A stretch of DNA of 64,000 nt from Amphibalanus amphitrite (taxonomy: Eukaryota; Arthropoda; Thecostraca; Balanomorpha; Balanidae). The translations under genes were made by a program, and so were the position numbers. Below are positions 63,354-64,000 of the stretch, one piece after another. Within the stretch, counting starts at the first letter, position 1, and each line of letters opens with the position of its first letter. The stretch lies in NCBI RefSeq assembly GCF_019059575.1, contig NW_024881505.1, forward strand, positions 949,501-1,013,500, read 5' to 3'. The notes under the pieces are model-generated. The model was not told the origin of the DNA, searched no databases, and saw nothing but the letters and a program-made list of their open reading frames with translations.

Positions 63354-63784
63354 TGAGGGTGGAGGGGACAGACGGAGATGGAGTGACGAGCTGCGTGGAC
63401 TGTGGTTAGAGTCGAGCTGAGTAAGGGGGTGAAGAGAGCTCGTAGAAACGGTGCGCTCTGTAACTCACCCGGTGGTTCTGTAGAGGCGAGGAGATCGCAA
63501 GAACGAGCTGTGATAGTGAAAAGTGGCAGTGAAGTGGCATGGTGTGGTCAAAGTACGTGACGAAAACGGCAGACGCTGGTGAGAATATATGAAGTAACGC
63601 AAGAACAAAATAATGGCGTTATTTTACCGTTTCATGCACTTTAAAAAAGAGCTACATCTCCTAAAGGCGACCGTGCTCCACACACCATACACGCCGTAAC
63701 TTACAATAGCTGCAACTCTGTCGCCTTTCTGAATCACTAGTTCCGAGCTTCCCCGCTGGGTCCCCTCTGGCGCTGCTGTCGGCT
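63354..63784. other. Intergenic sequence or intron
   Basis: 3' flank of the four-pass gene. A possible acceptor, TTTCTGAATCACTAG, ends at 63740, so the following frame could be an internal exon instead of a first exon. Confidence 0.4.
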
Positions 63785-64000
63785 ATGGAGGAGATATTCG
63801 TGATCCGCCTACGGAGTCCGCCGGCGACGACCGCCGTGCCGCCCAGCGAGCAGAAGTACTCGGCCGAGACGGTGCTGGGGCTGGGCGGCGTGCACTTGGT
63901 GCTGGCGGCGCTGGCGCTGCTGTTCGGGGCGCTGGCGCTGGCGCTAGAGCCGGACGCTCAGCGGCTCGGCGCCGCCGGCTGGATCTGGGCGCTGTTCGCC
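63785..64000 (+). CDS. Partial membrane protein, cut by window end
   Basis: 72 codons from an ATG at 63785 open to the window edge. A polar N-terminus (about 28 residues) is followed by one Ala/Leu-rich hydrophobic segment (about 31-54), a short loop, and the start of a second one (GWIWALFA). The layout resembles the first half of the four-pass protein just upstream, so a tandem relative is possible. The frame is also open upstream to at least 63722, so the true start is uncertain. Confidence 0.55.
   Translation, partial: MEEIFVIRLRSPPATTAVPPSEQKYSAETVLGLGGVHLVLAALALLFGALALALEPDAQRLGAAGWIWALFA

Overview
The window is eukaryotic nuclear DNA. The genes have spliced exons with consensus GT/AG junctions, the intergenic space is large and full of repeats, there are several classes of DNA transposon and a non-LTR retrotransposon, and tRNA-like repeats carry pol III boxes. 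The expanded nose-resistant-to-fluoxetine (NRF-6-like) acyltransferase family and GC-rich coding exons in AT-richer, transposon-rich DNA suggest an arthropod, possibly a crustacean. That placement is inference and not strong.

Layout. Positions 1353-49250 hold a cluster of five NRF-6-like membrane acyltransferase genes, named A to E here. A (1353-4692, minus) and B (6950-9832, plus) are head to head. C (22424-25433, plus) and E (45399-48483, plus) are close paralogs with shared flanks. D (36485-38535, minus) has only the large second exon. Intact copies have two exons: exon 1 is always 343 nt (signal peptide and first part of the NRF domain) and exon 2 is about 2.05 kb (rest of the NRF domain plus the acyltransferase-3 membrane domain). 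The introns differ between copies.

The cluster appears to have grown by tandem duplication of a unit of about 20 kb with two genes: unit 1 is B, spacer, C (about 6.9-28.4 kb) and unit 2 is D, spacer, E (about 30.2-49.8 kb). The D part of unit 2 is inverted relative to B. A transposon target-site duplication split between 30179 and 40488 marks that inversion. The two units serve as filled and empty sites for each other, which gives exact boundaries for several insertions: a LINE (13122-14830), a foldback element (20032-21900), a retroposed palindrome in the intron of C (22851-23140), a TA-flanked MITE in the intron of E (45749-46128), a TA-flanked MITE (27170-28094), and two elements with a 4-bp target duplication (32110-35322, and 26206-28316 with its short sister 49254-49749).

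From 49.8 to 60.7 kb I see no convincing gene. It holds a CT microsatellite, low-copy GC-rich stretches, TTAA-flanked repeats (53910-54861, 56911-58104) and a 21-bp tandem array (55831-56650). At 60994-63353 there is a three-exon gene for a four-pass membrane protein. At 63785 an open reading frame with a similar layout starts and runs off the window edge.

The NRF-6-like proteins probably act in the secretory pathway or plasma membrane of transporting epithelia, by analogy with NRF-6 and NDG-4 of Caenorhabditis and Drop-dead of Drosophila. Their substrate is unknown. Protein blocks shared by all copies alternate with divergent blocks, and D looks like an A/B chimera, so gene conversion or unequal exchange appears active here.
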